Assembly: GCF_000002985.6 (NCBI RefSeq)
Contig: NC_003279.8
Location: 8,866,001 to 8,930,000 of the forward strand
Direction of reading: 5' to 3'
Length of the DNA stretch: 64,000 nucleotides
DNA from: Caenorhabditis elegans
Lineage: Eukaryota; Nematoda; Chromadorea; Rhabditida; Rhabditidae
Part shown: positions 10,372 to 25,300 of the stretch, one piece after another
Numbering within the stretch: the first letter of the stretch is position 1
Layout: each line of letters opens with the position of its first letter
The notes under the pieces: model-generated
Databases searched by the model: none
Told to the model about the DNA's origin: nothing
What the model saw: only the letters and a program-made list of their open reading frames with translations
Translations under genes and position numbers: made by a program

Positions 10372-13300
10372 ATGACGAATTTGAGATGGCTTTTACTAAT
10401 TTTATATGGATTTACTTTCGTGGAATCCTCTACTCTTCCTCGATATTATGACACGGACATGTACAGCGATTGCTTTCAAAATGCACCAGGTAGAAAAGAT
10501 TTTAATTTTGAAATTTTTTAAAAAAATTTCAGGTTGTAAAACTTCATTCAACAATAAAAATCATCAATAATTTGGATATAATTAATAATGAGCATTACCT
10601 CTTACAGAATACTGAAAATATTAGAGTTGATTGAAATAATAAATTAGCTAGTTACTTGGCCAAATTAGGATGAGGATACAAAAGAAAATATAAGCTATTT
10701 AAATTTTTAATGAATTCGAAGATGCAAACAAGGGGATTTAATTTTAAAATACTCTGAAAAATAAAATATAATTTCACAGAAGAACAATTTAAAAAACCGC
10801 GAATTTCAAACTCTCGCTTATTTTAGGGGCAATCATCGACTTTCCGCTCACTCTGATCGGTGATTTTTTTCGTTTTTCGTATTTCAGAATATTGGAATAT
10901 TACAGTTAATAATTCATTTTTGTCATTTATTGACACATCAATAAATGAAAATTTAGAATAGAATCGCTAGGAAAATAATTAAAATATGATTATATGAAGT
11001 TTTATCTAAACGTTTTAAAATTTTGCGTAATTACAATTCAATTTTCAGGATGGTATCATCTCACAGCCACGTGTATTTTTCCATTGACTCAATTCGAACG
11101 AAACTATTCGACAGCTACTCAAATGTGTGGAGCGTATGTTTTTATTTTTCGGGCTTGGTGTATACATGACGTACACATGAAGAAAAATGAATTTAAAATA
11201 AATTTCAATTAAAATTTTAAAGAGTCAGTCACAGTATAGGATATCGAGAAACCAATTGGCTCATAGCTTCACTTCTTCTCGAACTTTTCTCAAATCAAAA
11301 CAATAAGAATCTGATGAAACTTTATTGGACGGGATTGCAAATAAAAGATGAAACAATGATTGGAGTAAAATCTGAAGATGTTTCTGAAACTATCACTGAT
11401 TTTACTTCAATATATAATCCATTATGGGCAGAAGGGCAGCCACCAGAAGTAAGTTTTTTTTGTTTTGTTTCAAACAAAATCCAAAAATTAAAATGTTTTA
11501 ATTACAATAGGTGGAGCACAAATATGGATATAGCTGATATTGATAAGCAAATTTTTTTGCTTTTGGATAAAGAGTTTGAAAATAAAATCTGTTGTAAAAT
11601 ATATGAATCAGTCAACCATAATTGTGTGTCATCGAAAAATAGGAGGCGACGTGTAGTCGTAAAACTCTGAGCGGGTAAAGTCGTATTTACAACCTACATA
11701 TTTACCCAAAAATATCACTCTGGGAAGAAATATTTGAATTCTGCAATTTAATTTTACAACCATTTCAATCGAAAATGTGACTGTCTCTCAGAATGGCCCA
11801 CAGAGTAATTAAAAACGTTTGCATTACAAATGAATACCCTCAAATTTTCTCCCATAATAAAACAATTTAAACTACTTCTAGCACTTATCTCGACCAAAAA
11901 TACTTTGTCAATTGCTTTTTATTCAAAATATCTAGCCAGAAATATGTACTATTAAATAAGAATTCAGATGAAAAAGTGTACAATATCATAAATAATTAAC
12001 ATTTTTCCAGTCTGTTTTGTAGGTTCAAAACCATTAGACGAAACACAATAGTTAACGTTGTATTTAGAACTGTTCAACCATATTTCAGGATATTCCATCC
12101 GACCAATTTCCCAATTACTGCATTGCGCTTGATCTTCGAAATTCTTCATTTTTCGGATGGAGAGCTGTCCCCTGTACTCGACAACTTCCAATCCTCTGCC
12201 AAAATTACGCATGTCTTTCCGGAACTTTTCGATGTGCTGACAATTCAAAATGTATTCCTGCATCTCTGAAGGATGATGGATTCAAGGATTGTCAGGATGG
12301 TTCGGATGAATCAGAAGCATTGACATTTCCAGTCTCATCACCATCATCCTCAATTGTTTCAAACTTTGTTCAGCGGCAAAATCCAATATATGATTGGCCA
12401 ATGATAGTATCAAATGGAGGTGTATTGTCACCAACTACTATAAGATATGGAATTGGGGAATGCACTCACCGATGGATCGTACTATCTCCCAACGGTCGAG
12501 ATTTTGTTTTATGGGTGAGCTTTTGAATGTTTAACACAAAAGTAGATAAGGGTCAAACCCAAAGAAATATGAATCAAATTAATTAGCTAGTTATTTTCCC
12601 AATTTTTTTTTCTCTCCTAGCACAAGTCCATCTTTGTCTCTTCCGAGAACTTACTGAACTTTAGTGCAACTAGGAGGCATATTCAAAATAAAACCAACAG
12701 TTAAAATTTAAATAACATTAAGATTATATTAAACTTTTTATAAAACAATTTACACAGTTTGACCTTTTTTACAAAGATGATCTCTCATCGCAACAATATA
12801 CGAGTAAACTGTTGGATACGACGATGACAAATTGATTGAAGTGATAAGTCCTGTGCAAGGAACAATGATTTCCGGGAGCAATACTGCGCATCCTACGTTG
12901 AGAGCCAACTAAGTAGTTGCCCAATCTGTGGGAACGGTAATTTGTGGATCACATGCCCCGCAAAGGTTTTGAGAAACTCCTTGGTGCTGCAAATTATACA
13001 AAAAGTATTAAACATTTTTTACCAACTAGTCTTTGAAACATTCAACAACTCACCAGAATAACTGCCATGAAGACCAAAGCAAATAAGAATTTCATGATGA
13101 AAAGCAGTGTTTTTTATTTGGAAATGTTGTATTTATACAAAGTTATATGGGAAAATAGTTTCGAAACTCTCACAATTAGAATGATTTATGCAAAGTAAAA
13201 TAAGCAAATCAGAAAGCTTGATTTAAATTTTTCATGGGAAATTTGAAAAAAAAACGTATTGAAACTCTTCAAAACTTTTGTAGCTGTAAAAATTCGCGAA

Positions 13301-16300
13301 AAAAAAAGGAATTGTCAGAAATTGCCGAATTTAAAAATGAATAGGCAATTTGGCAGTTGAAACTCAAAAAAATTGGTATTTGTCACTTTCGGTAATTGCC
13401 AAATTATCGAAAATTAGGATTGCCAAACGGCAGTTGCCACCCACCCCTAAATCGATACAATGAAAATAATCAAAATTCAATACTATTGAAGTTTTGTAAA
13501 TATATTTATATAAATGAGACGTACAGTAAATTAAAATTATTAAGATAAAATGGATGTCTTCTACAACTTCCACTACAATTTTCGTCGAAGGAAAAGATCA
13601 AAATGGGCGAATTGTAGTGAATTCAAGAAATGCCACGTCATCAATAATGATTTTGTCTTCGTCATTTGTCCTCACTGCATCAGACACAGACACGAGAAAA
13701 ACCGAATTTCAAATTTATTATCAAGAAGCTGGTTAGTTATTTCTATCCCCATTCTCAATAATTTTATTATTTCAGATGCTTCTCTTTGCAATATATCCGA
13801 TTCAAATCAATTAATTTTCAATTCCGAATCCATCCCAATCCCCTGCCATTACACTTTCAAAACTCAACATTTCAATTCATACATAGCAGTTTTAGTACAA
13901 AAATGTGAAGGACTGAACCCTGCTACAATTCAATACAACAACTCTACCGTAATCCTTCCTCCGAGTTCTTTCAAAAAATTAATGGTTATTCCTGCAAGTT
14001 CATTAGACGTCCATGTTGACACTACATGGCCTGGTAGTGAAACTAAATTAGAAATTCAATTTTTCGAACTGAAACCTGGATCTGAAAGTGTTGACGTGTT
14101 CTTGATAGATTCTGATTTGGAAATAGAATGGATTTCAAAATCAACTGAAACTTGTATGGAAGGAGAATTTCGAACTTTGACAGTTAACATGATTATGACG
14201 TCATCTTCTAATTCTGCTGCAGAACATTTCGAATCAACGTGGAATGTTCAGGGGTTTCGGAAAAGTTGCAGCGAGGACAATGTTCAGGTGAATTTTTTAT
14301 TATTATTAGGATTATATCTGGAAACGTAAAAAATACATTGAAAAGTAAACGTATACATTCTGGGCTAACTTTTTTAAAATTGTTACTTTTTCAGATAGTG
14401 TCAAAAAACCAGTCAACCTATGTGACAAATTTGGGAGTTCTCACAGGATTTGGACCAACTACAGTGGTAATACATCAATCTGCAGAACCATTTGAATTTC
14501 ATTCGATTTATAAAATTAACCACAATGACGTCATAACAACAACTCCTGGAAGAATTTTAGATGAAAGTGAAATTGATCAGGAACAACCAACTACTGATCC
14601 AATTATAACCCCGACTACTTCAAGTCCTAATTGTGAGTTATTTTTGTGCCTTGTTGTAGTAAAAAATCATATAGATGTGGTACAAGGATTTGAGCTTAAA
14701 AATGTATTGTTAGCTGTGGAGATTTTGATTTAAATTGCTCCAAATGACCCAAATATACAATTAAAAGTTCAAAATTTAAAACAAATAAAAAAAAACTAGA
14801 CTGGGTTTTACATTCCATATGGAAACCATTTTCAAGGAAAGCAAGAAAAGGAATATCTCTAAAACCCAGTTTTGGATATATCTAATTATTTATCAGCGTT
14901 TTAGAAGAAATTTTCCATCTTTTGGAATAAGAACGTCAGTGCTTTTTTATTGATAGAAAAAAATATGTTTAAAATTTTGAAGGGGATGGCGTTCTTTGCA
15001 AACTCCCAACAGTTGTGGATGGTTACATTATCAATGTTTTTCTTCGTTACATTCTTGGATCAAAAGTTGTAATCGATTGTTCTCAAGGATTTGCTCTAAG
15101 CAGTCTTCCATATATCATACAATGTAATTCCAATGGTCAATGGGTTGATGAGGACGGAAAAACATTCGATGCAGACCATCCAACAGTTGAATGCTATCAA
15201 ATTGATTGCTCAAACAAAACACCTGTTGAAAACAAATATGAGCTAACTCCAGACAACAATCATACCAGCTATGGAACAATGAGAAAATATCAGAATCTTA
15301 CGAATTTTGGATTTGGAGCATTTTGTGTTTGTGGGGATGAAAGGAGCCAACCAGATGAATGGATATGCTATAATACAGAAGGATTGATGACTAATCCTAT
15401 AAATAACGCATGTATGCTGCCTGAAGCTCAAGATGCATTGTTTGTGAAACAGGATCCAACGGATGGTTATGTTTTTCCAACTGGATATATGGTTTGTTTA
15501 TACTTAATTTTTTTTCAAATAATCATATATTTTTGTTCTTTGTATCTGCGCTATATATGTAGTTCAATATTTCAGATTCAAATGACATGCATGATATGCC
15601 CTTCATTAATCAAATACTACACATGTGAATTTGGATTATGGAAAACATCTGATGGATCCATCCAGCCATATGATACATTTGAATGTGATTGTACCACTGA
15701 TCCAAGTGAGAATCATTTTAAGTAGAATCATCATCTTCGACACTCCACTTTAAAAAGTGATAAAATGAAATTTAATTATAGATTTCATTGATCCATGTCT
15801 GCCTCATGGATATTATGTTCAACATAACGGATTTTATAGTTGCCAGTGCGACGTTGGATATAAATATGTCTTATTGGATTCTAACGTGGGAAAATGTGTT
15901 GGTATGTTTTTGAAAATTTAGTTTGATTGATGATGGGCTGGTTTCCAAGTTAGAGAATTGATTTTTTGGCTTTAGCTCTAAATTCTAAAAAAAATCAAGC
16001 CTTTATATGAAAAATAAATGTGGTCAATTTCATAAAATTAATAGTTCAGATCGTGATGAGTGCGAGGAAAAATCAGATTATTGTGACTCGTTTGCAACAT
16101 GTAACAATACAGATGGTGGTTTTGAATGTCATTGTCCAGTTGGTTATCATCTATACAATGCTAATTCCCCTGATCTTTCAACTTGGGCAAGAATTTATGA
16201 TGATTTGATTGATGGATATAGTTGTGTTGGTTCGTTTTCATTTTCAAATCTAGAATGTAAAAATCAGATTTTTGTTTTTTCTAGTGTCATGTGTTATGCT

Positions 16301-19300
16301 TCCAATTTTTTATATTGGCTTTAGCTCCTTGGAATTTTAAAATCTGTGGGTTTCTGACTGGTTCAATTGACCGAAAATGATACAATTTATTAAAAAATAT
16401 ATTTAAAAGATTCAGCAAATTACTAAATCAAAATTTAGTGCGTTCATGCTAGGGAAGAGAACCAGACAAAGATTTTAAAATCTGAGCTCGAAATATCAAT
16501 TTTTCCGGGTGCTGAAAAATCCGATTCCTGGGGATTTTTAGTCCTATAATACTTGATTTTTTATTTTTTAAAAATATTTCAAAATTTTTTGATTATGGAA
16601 AAAACAAGAGGAGACCGGTTTTTTAACATTCGGAAAACCTGGAACAATTGTATTAATGAAAACCTCAAAAATGATACTCAAAACGAGGGAGCCCGGTTTT
16701 CCATCCCTATATTAATTTTGAGATTTTTGAATTTATGATACAAATTACCCTTTTCATTATAAAATTTTCAGAAACAGTATGCAAATATGATATAAATTGG
16801 GCTGTGTATGGGCTAGATGTAATCGCCCCACCAGTGTATCCACAGATTTATCGGTGAGTAAAAAGCTTCAACCAGAATAAACTGTGAACAATTAAAAAGT
16901 AAGTCACACCTCAATTTCACAGTCTCAATTTTTTCAGAAGCGGTGATTACATGGATTATCTTTATGCAAATGATCTTTGTAGTTCCAAAGGGTTTCCATG
17001 CGTTTTCCAATTTCAAGAATATTGTCTTGGGGAGAACCTATGTCCGTTTCCCAATCCAGTTGCAGCATGTCCAGCTCTTGATTCAACAATTTATACGTAT
17101 AAAATTGAAGCCAGTCCATCATTTCATGTCTTTCAAATAATTGATGTTGAATGTGTCAATTCAGCAATGTTGATGATTGGTAATTAGTGAATCTACTTAC
17201 AATCTACAATCTACTACAATCTACTTACAAAATTAATCATTTTCAGGTCGTCCCAGAGTGTTCTGTACCTCGGAATCAAAATGGGATATGTTGCCGATTT
17301 GTATTTGTGAGTTTTTATTGATTCACAGAATGCTAAGCATTTGATATCAATTTCCCAATTGCAGATCAAAGTTGCTCAGATCCAAGGCAATTTATCAAAC
17401 CGCCTTTGTTGATTGATCGTGTTGATCGGCCACTAGGACATGGATTTGAGTATCAGACTGTCATTTATTTTAAATGTGAAAATGGATATATGCTGTCACC
17501 CGGTTCAGGTTCAGAATCAATAACTTGTATACGTTATGACGATGGTATGTATTTTGCAAGCAAAGCATATAAATTACCGCTATTAGTCTCGCAACCCTAC
17601 GGACCAATAGAAAATTAGTCTTCCAGGCAAGACTAATAGAGGAGGTGCCACGACATAGAGGAAATACGGTACTTAAGAATAAATCTAACAGGAATGACTT
17701 CACACGGCATATACACTGTCAACTTCTTAACCAAGTTTTTGGCTAAACTTGGATTAAAAAATTAAAAATTTTTTGAACCTTGTGTGAAAAGAAAGTTTTC
17801 CTATCTGAAATTTCATCTGACAAATATTTTCAGAGTACCAGTGGAGTGACGCTATTCCTGTTTGCATTTCTACGACAACCCCTTCTTCAACACCTTCATC
17901 GACATCTTCACCAACTTTGCCTTCAGGTTCTTCTACAGAATATACCCCACGGGCAACACAAAGTTCCACAACGACATCGTACGGTTCCACACTTTCATCA
18001 GATTTTTCTAATTTTCACGATGACGTTGTGATTGAGGGAAGTATGATATTCGAAGAAATCAATGCTTTGGATCGCCAGGAGATTTGGACGAAAACTGCTG
18101 ATGTAAGTAGTTCTCTTCAAATCTTGAGAAGGGGCTCTTCCCTTTTATATTAAAAAAAAACCTTCTTAAAAACTACATTTTGGTTTACAGTGGATTTGGA
18201 CACCATCAGGATGTATAGTCCATCAATGGACATATCCTATTTCTTTTATGGTTACGTCTATACCAATTGTTCTTAATTCTGATCAAATCGAACTTCTGAT
18301 TGATGTTTCTCAATGTAATTCGAATGTTCAAGTTGGAATCGCATCATCTACAGATGGATTTATTCCTCCTATTTCTGATTTTCGAACTGTTATCAATACC
18401 ACTTCATCGGGAAGTTTTGTCGTAAACCTAAGAAATTTGAAATCTCATTTGGCATTGTCAATATCAGCAAATGGATATGTTCAAATATGTGGTGTTACGA
18501 TAAGAGAGAAAATGTGTAATGAAGTAGACTACAATGGATTGCATTTGAAATCTTCAGCTCCTTTTAAAATGAGAAGGTATTTGCCAGCTACGTGTGGACA
18601 GAGCAAAAGGTAAAATAACAAATTAGTTTTGAATGTTCATAAGTAAAAATCTATATTTGTCAGAATAACTCAAGTTAACGGATACTGTGACAATCAAAGA
18701 GGGTGGGTAATACAAAATACACCATGTCTATGCAATCCACAACCGCCGTGTAAGCTCATTTCTTATTTCAAATTTATAACTTTACCCATTTCAGGTCCAT
18801 CGACTGAACTTCTTCCCCAACGAGATCAAATTGGTGACTGCACTCTGAATTCTTGTCAAAATGGAGTTTGTCTGCAAATGAACGGAATGCATGATTGTGC
18901 TTGTAATGAATGTGCGTGTTTAACTGAATTGGCGTGTGTTCTACGCAATCAAAATAACAATCATCTACAAAATTAGTACTTTGTTTTCAGATTTCATTGT
19001 GGACAGAGAAAATGGAACTCCATTTTGCAAACCCAATCATTGTTTATTCACCAACCAAACAAGGAATAGTGGTTATGATTGTTCCACTGGCCGTGAAAAT
19101 GCCTTGTTTTTGTGTCCGAACCTGAGTAAGTCATTTTAGACCTAATAACTTGAGAAATGCTCAAAAACATTTAAGAGTAGTTTTATATTCAGATGAATTT
19201 GGCGACTTCTGTCAATATGAAGGACAGTTGTATAACAATTCGTATACGTATATTCTTAGTGCAGGGATAGAGGTATGGTTTTCTTTATCAACGTGAGGAA

Positions 19301-22300
19301 AGGGAGTGTTAAAATTTGATAAACTTCCAGAATGCAATCGCAACAAATCTATGTGAAAGTCTAGATACCCTGTATGCAGTTCCAAATACATTCTGTGTTC
19401 AAAACCCAACATCAACGACACCTAGTATACATCGTTGTGATTTTTGTTACGGTGGCGAAAACTGCGAATTTCTCAATCCACCGTATCAAGGAGGAGCTTG
19501 GTGTATTTGTGCTCAAGGTGCGCCAATTGCACATTTTCGAAAAGTGTAGATCAAAATTGTCAAAACTCGGCTGCGCCACATCTAAAATTTTCGGTAGCCG
19601 ACATATTAAAAAGTTGCCGAACGCAAAATATTTTGGAAATTTTTTCGCAAAACAGTTATTTGATTTTGACTTGGACAGTTGCTAAAGTTGCCAAAATAAT
19701 TTTGGCGACTGCTGCAGTTGCCGAACCCAGGAACCCAGGTTGTGGAGTTTTTCAGAAAACCCTAACAATTTTTCAATTTAAAATTGTTTAAACTCATTCT
19801 ATTTAGACTGGTATGGTCGTCAATGCGATGTAAGCAAATTTTGTTTCAATGGGACTAACGATAACTACATTTGTCAAAATGGAGGAAGATGTAATAAAGA
19901 CCTCCGTCTGTGTGAATGTCTATCAAGTTTCACTGGAGCATTTTGTGAAACAGCAATTGATGAATCTAAGTCAGTTATTTTCAAAAGTGTTTAGTGGGAT
20001 TTTCACTTTTTCCAATATTTTAGCTGACTTCTAATAATCCAATATTTTTTATTTTATTTTTATAAAATAACTTCTCGAAAACAATAATTTTCAGTTGTGC
20101 TTTGGATGAAAAGGATTGCGTATTCGGACTTTGTAGACGAGAAAATGCTCAAGTGTACTGTAATTGTTACGATGGTTATATGAAGGATTCTCTTGGAAAC
20201 TGTACTGTGAGTCATTTTTCTCAAAAAAGCGGTAACTGAAAATTAGTTCCCGAAGATCAAGAAACTTGCATAACGAATTTATTGAATACTCTCTATGAAT
20301 TGCCATTATATTCCATAGAATTAAAATACTATGTATATTAAATAAATATTATTATACACATGTTACAATTTTCTCTTAAGCTTGCCTGGGACATGTGCTC
20401 TTTGAATAATCCATGCCAACAAAATGGATATTGCAACTTCAATCAAAATATTGGAGATGAAATATGCGATTGCACGTCGTCTGGGTGGCTAGGTCAGTTA
20501 AAAAACTATTCTAAGTTTATTTTTCAAAAATAAGTATTTCTGTTCCAGGAGATCATTGTGAAATTCAACCAAAGCTAGACAACTGCCTGTATTGCCAAAA
20601 CTCGGTGAAATGTTTTGACACTTTTACTAATTACTCGAGATGCCAATGTGCTCCAGGATTCAGGTTAGTTCTTGATTACCAGAAATTGTGACAAAATCGT
20701 ATCGAAACACACTGACTAATTCAAAACTATTTTCAAATATTTGTTCTTTTTTGTCAATTTCCGAACTCGTGATGTTAAAAACAATCTTCGGAGTCTCTAT
20801 TTATTTTAAATTTATAATATTTAAGTGGAGACTATTGTTCTGATTTGATTGACGATTGCTTTTTCGAGCCATGCTTCAATGGTGGAACCTGTAGCATTTT
20901 CAACTACAACACCACAACTAAAGTTTCAATTGAATCATATAATTGCACATGTCAAACAGGTAAACAGGCTCTATTGTTTTGAAACAATTTCTTAAAATTT
21001 GCAGGATACTTTGGAACGAACTGTGAATCAAGAATTCATCCATCTTGTACTGACTTGATAACGTGCCAAAATGGTGGTACTTGCCAACTAACTTCATTTG
21101 ACACTGCAGTTTGTCAATGCACTGATCAGTTTTACGGAATCTACTGCGAGAAAAGTGTAGGTTTTGTTGTTGAAAAATCAATTTTGCCGGATTGTGCATG
21201 GCTAACCAACAATGCCAGCAGCAAAACAAATTTTTACTCACTTGGGTCTTATCTTGGAAACTATGCGGCATTCCTTTACGAGAGTGTGTTTCCTCACGCC
21301 CTACTTACAGCTTCGTATGTCGTCAGAAGAATTGATCATCTCTTAAGAATTGATCATTTGAATTAAATATATTTTTTTTATTAAATACCCGAAGCATTTT
21401 TAACAAAACTCAAACTACTGATATAATTATCCCTTTATTTTTACTAATGTGCATGACAATTGCAGTGTTCTGAACAATGTGTTCATTCCTCTGGATGTAA
21501 GCAATCTAGCAACGGAACTGTTTTTTGTGAGTGTTATGATGGATTTACATCTACACGTTGTGATGAAGTTTGTGTAAGTTTGTTAACTTGGATATGCCCT
21601 ACTAATAGAAACACACTCACAGGATGTTTGCAAAGCAAATATACTTCTTTGTCAAAACTCTGGAACTTGCAATTCAACAACACAATCATGTGATTGCATC
21701 GATTACTTTTCGGGAACTTATTGTGAGAGAAATGAGGTAAATTCTTGTACAAATGAGGTTTTTAAAGAAATAACTGCAGAATTTATGTGAAACTAACTTG
21801 GTCGTCTGCAAAAACGGTGGAACTTGCAATCCCAAAACTGGATTGTGTGTTTGTTTACCCGATTATACCGGTGATTATTGTGATAATCAAATTGTATGTG
21901 TTCAACTCTAAATCAAATTGCATGTCTGCTTGTTTTCAGCATAGTTGTAGTGATATTAACTGTTTCAACGGTGGAACGTGTATTGATTATAACGCCACGT
22001 GTGCATGCCTACCCGGTACAACAGGTGATAGATGTCAATATTTAGGGGTTTGTTCATTTTAGACTTCCAGGGAGATAAATTAATCATTTCAGCAACCATG
22101 TACAATCTATTTACCAAATGGAACAGCTACCCCATATTGTTTGAATGAAGGAAAATGCCTGGATCTACCAAATGGAGCGGCGTGTGATTGTAGTGGGACT
22201 AATTTTATTGGCAGAAGATGTGAAACAAGTAAGTGTAAAAATAATTTCTATATTCATATGGAGACGCTTATCTACATTTGCCAGAAACAATTATTTTTTG

Positions 22301-25300
22301 AAAACTGCCCAAGCTGGGTAATTTTCTTGTGTTCTTTTTAAAGAAAAAATCACAAAAATTGTAATTTCCGACATGATGAGTATGTATGTATTCGAAGCAT
22401 TTGCCAAGCCAGACCTAAAACAACTTTTTGATTTTTTTTCCAGGTTCCTCATTCAATTTCAATTTGGTTTTCAACGGAATGAGTTATACCCCGGACATCG
22501 TCACCGGGCTATTTTCAAATTTAATAATAGCTCAATTCACAGTTTGCTCATTTATACAATATAATCATCCAACAATTGACTCAAATCCATCACCTGCGGA
22601 TGAGATACTACCACCGTGGCTCTCTATACGTGGTTACGGTAGCAATTCACAGCAGATTGTTTTCGATAACAATGGCTTCTTCATCTGTGATGTTGGAAGA
22701 CAATGTAATCGGAGCGTGCAGAATAATTTTAAGACAACTCCAATTACTGCTAATACGTGGCATCATGTATGTTTGGAAGTTATAATTTTCTTTAACAAGA
22801 GAATCGCATCAAAATCCTCCTTCAGAATACAAATGTTTTCAGTTCTGTCTTGTAAGTCCAGCAAATGCTATAAGTCCCAGTTACACTGTTTATTTGGATG
22901 GTCTCTTGGTTTGGGAACAATATGCAGAAACTTTCAATGTATGTTTAATGCCTCTATTCTCGTTTATTTTATAAAAATCTGAATTTATTTTCGAATCTGG
23001 ATTATTCGAGAACTTTCAGCCTGGTGAGTATGCACATCTCCTACTTGCTCCAGCTGACTTGACACCTTCTCGGTTTGTTGGAATGATATCAATGACTCAA
23101 TTGTTCATTGTTCGTCTGACTGAGGCCCAAATTGGACAACTTGCTTTTGATTGTTACGATGTTAGTTTTAGTTTGAATTTTGATCTACTGTTTTATTACT
23201 TTTTTCTGAAAATGAGTAAATCTAAAGTAAAATCAACTATGAATGCTTATTTTTAGACAATTCTCAATGGGACCAATGACATCACTCGTAACCCATTCAT
23301 CAATTGGAACGGAAATTTCACACGTGTTTCTTCTTCAAATCCTGGAGTATATTTAGATCCTTCTGGTTTATATTTTTAAAAAAAGTGTATTATAAAGCTT
23401 TTTTTACAATTACAGGAATATGTAGCAGTGTGAAATGTATGTTCGGGAGACAGGCAAAGGCCAACAATTACAATTCAACAGGATCTTGTGGTAAATTTGT
23501 TGCGTACTTCTGGTAGTCGTATTCCATTGAAAGAGAGTTTTAGTTTTCATTAAATGCAACGAATTTTTCAGACAAGGATCGTCTTCCACCAACAGTTCTC
23601 CGATGCCCAAAAAACATTCGCAAAGGTACAACAGAAGACTTTACAAAAGTTGAATGGCCCGATGAGGATGTTGCATTTTTTGATAACATTGGAGTTATCA
23701 GAATTGAAGTCAATTATCATAATGGACAGCAGTTTGGAGTGTAAGTTGTTTTTTATTAATACTCCATTCGAAATTCTGTAACTTTTAAGTGGAATCACCA
23801 CAGTTCGTTATGTTGGTTTTGATGCTGCTGGAAATTCTGCAGAGTGTACATTTGATGTCACGATATATCAAAAATCGTGTCCATCTCAAGTTTATGCAGA
23901 GGGCGGAACTGTGTTAGCAATGCAATTCACCACTGCACCATTTACAGCAAAAGCTGAGAAAGTTAAATGTGATGATAATTTATATCCAACTGATAGTCGA
24001 CCAATGTTTTATGTTTGCGATATTATGGTATTTAGAAATACTACATACTCATTATAGTGAGAATCTCTATTACAGGGAGACTACCAATACGGAGGGTGGT
24101 CTGATAACACAAAACAAATTTATTATCTTCCTGCTTGTGGTCAAACTTCTCCAGCAGTTCAGGCAATCAATGGAACCGTCGTTGGAAGTGGGCAATGTCA
24201 ACAAGTATGTTTAGTTTTTTATTTCCAGAAGAAAAATGTTACATAGTGAAGTAGGAGCAATAGAAATTTTGCTTTAAATTACACGGTATAAATAATTTAA
24301 AAAATTGCAAAACCAATCAGACGGATTGTGCAAAGTTCAAAGTGGATGGTTGGTATAAAGTGGGTGTAGCTTTCTTTTGATGTGAAAACATAAAAACTAA
24401 AGTAAACTCTGGATTGCCCGTACTCAACCTTCAGGATACTATAACCAAAAATCATTATTTGTTTTCACAGGAAAGTACATATATGTATATATACAATACC
24501 GTTCCTGTCATGTTTCAGATTCACCAACGGCTTCGAGATGTGATCTGGGCGTCAGCTGACTGTGACCGAATATTATCTTGCCGTTTAATGATCTACCCGT
24601 CATGCGACGAAATAGATGGTCGAGTATCGATTGCAGATGAATTAAGCAATATTGCACTACAGTACACCTTCTCCACCAAGTAGAGCTTTAAAATTTATTT
24701 AAAATCTCTAGAATGTTAATCCTTGTAGAAACGCGACAGAAACTATTGACACTACAGTTTTGCATAACCTTCAGACAAATTTTACATACATTCGTCAGGA
24801 TTCAACAGTTGACTGTGATCCTTCTTATCCAATTCATGACACTAACGGAAATGTTACAATTTGTGGTATATTTTTAAAGTTGAAAAACATTAGTTCTCTA
24901 TTTTTCTTTCCAGTAAAATGTCCAGAAGGAACCTTTGCTAATAAAGAATCGAATAAATGCATCGACTGTCCAATAAATACATATAGGAATTCCACAAATC
25001 TTGATCAATTAAAATGTACCGCTTGTCCTGGGACAACAGTGACTGGTGACGTAACCGGAGCTGTCGACGAATCGCAATGTTATGGTAAGATAAAATTGTT
25101 GAATTTCAATTCTATGAAATCGTTCTGAATTGGAACCGGACAATTTGTTATTTTTCAGTCAACTGCCCAATTGGACAATTTGAATCAAAAGGTTTATGCA
25201 ATCCATGTCCAGAAGGTACATTTGGACCAACTACAGGTCTTCGTAAATGCATTTGCTGTGGATTTGATTTATCTACTTTTGGGGGTATGCCAACTAAATT

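Noticed and set aside
11449-11670. Read-through extension of the lectin exon
   Set aside because: A GTAAGT donor at 11449 and a phase-0 acceptor at 12088 restore the lectin C-terminal motif (NYCIALD, WRAVPC), which the extension lacks.
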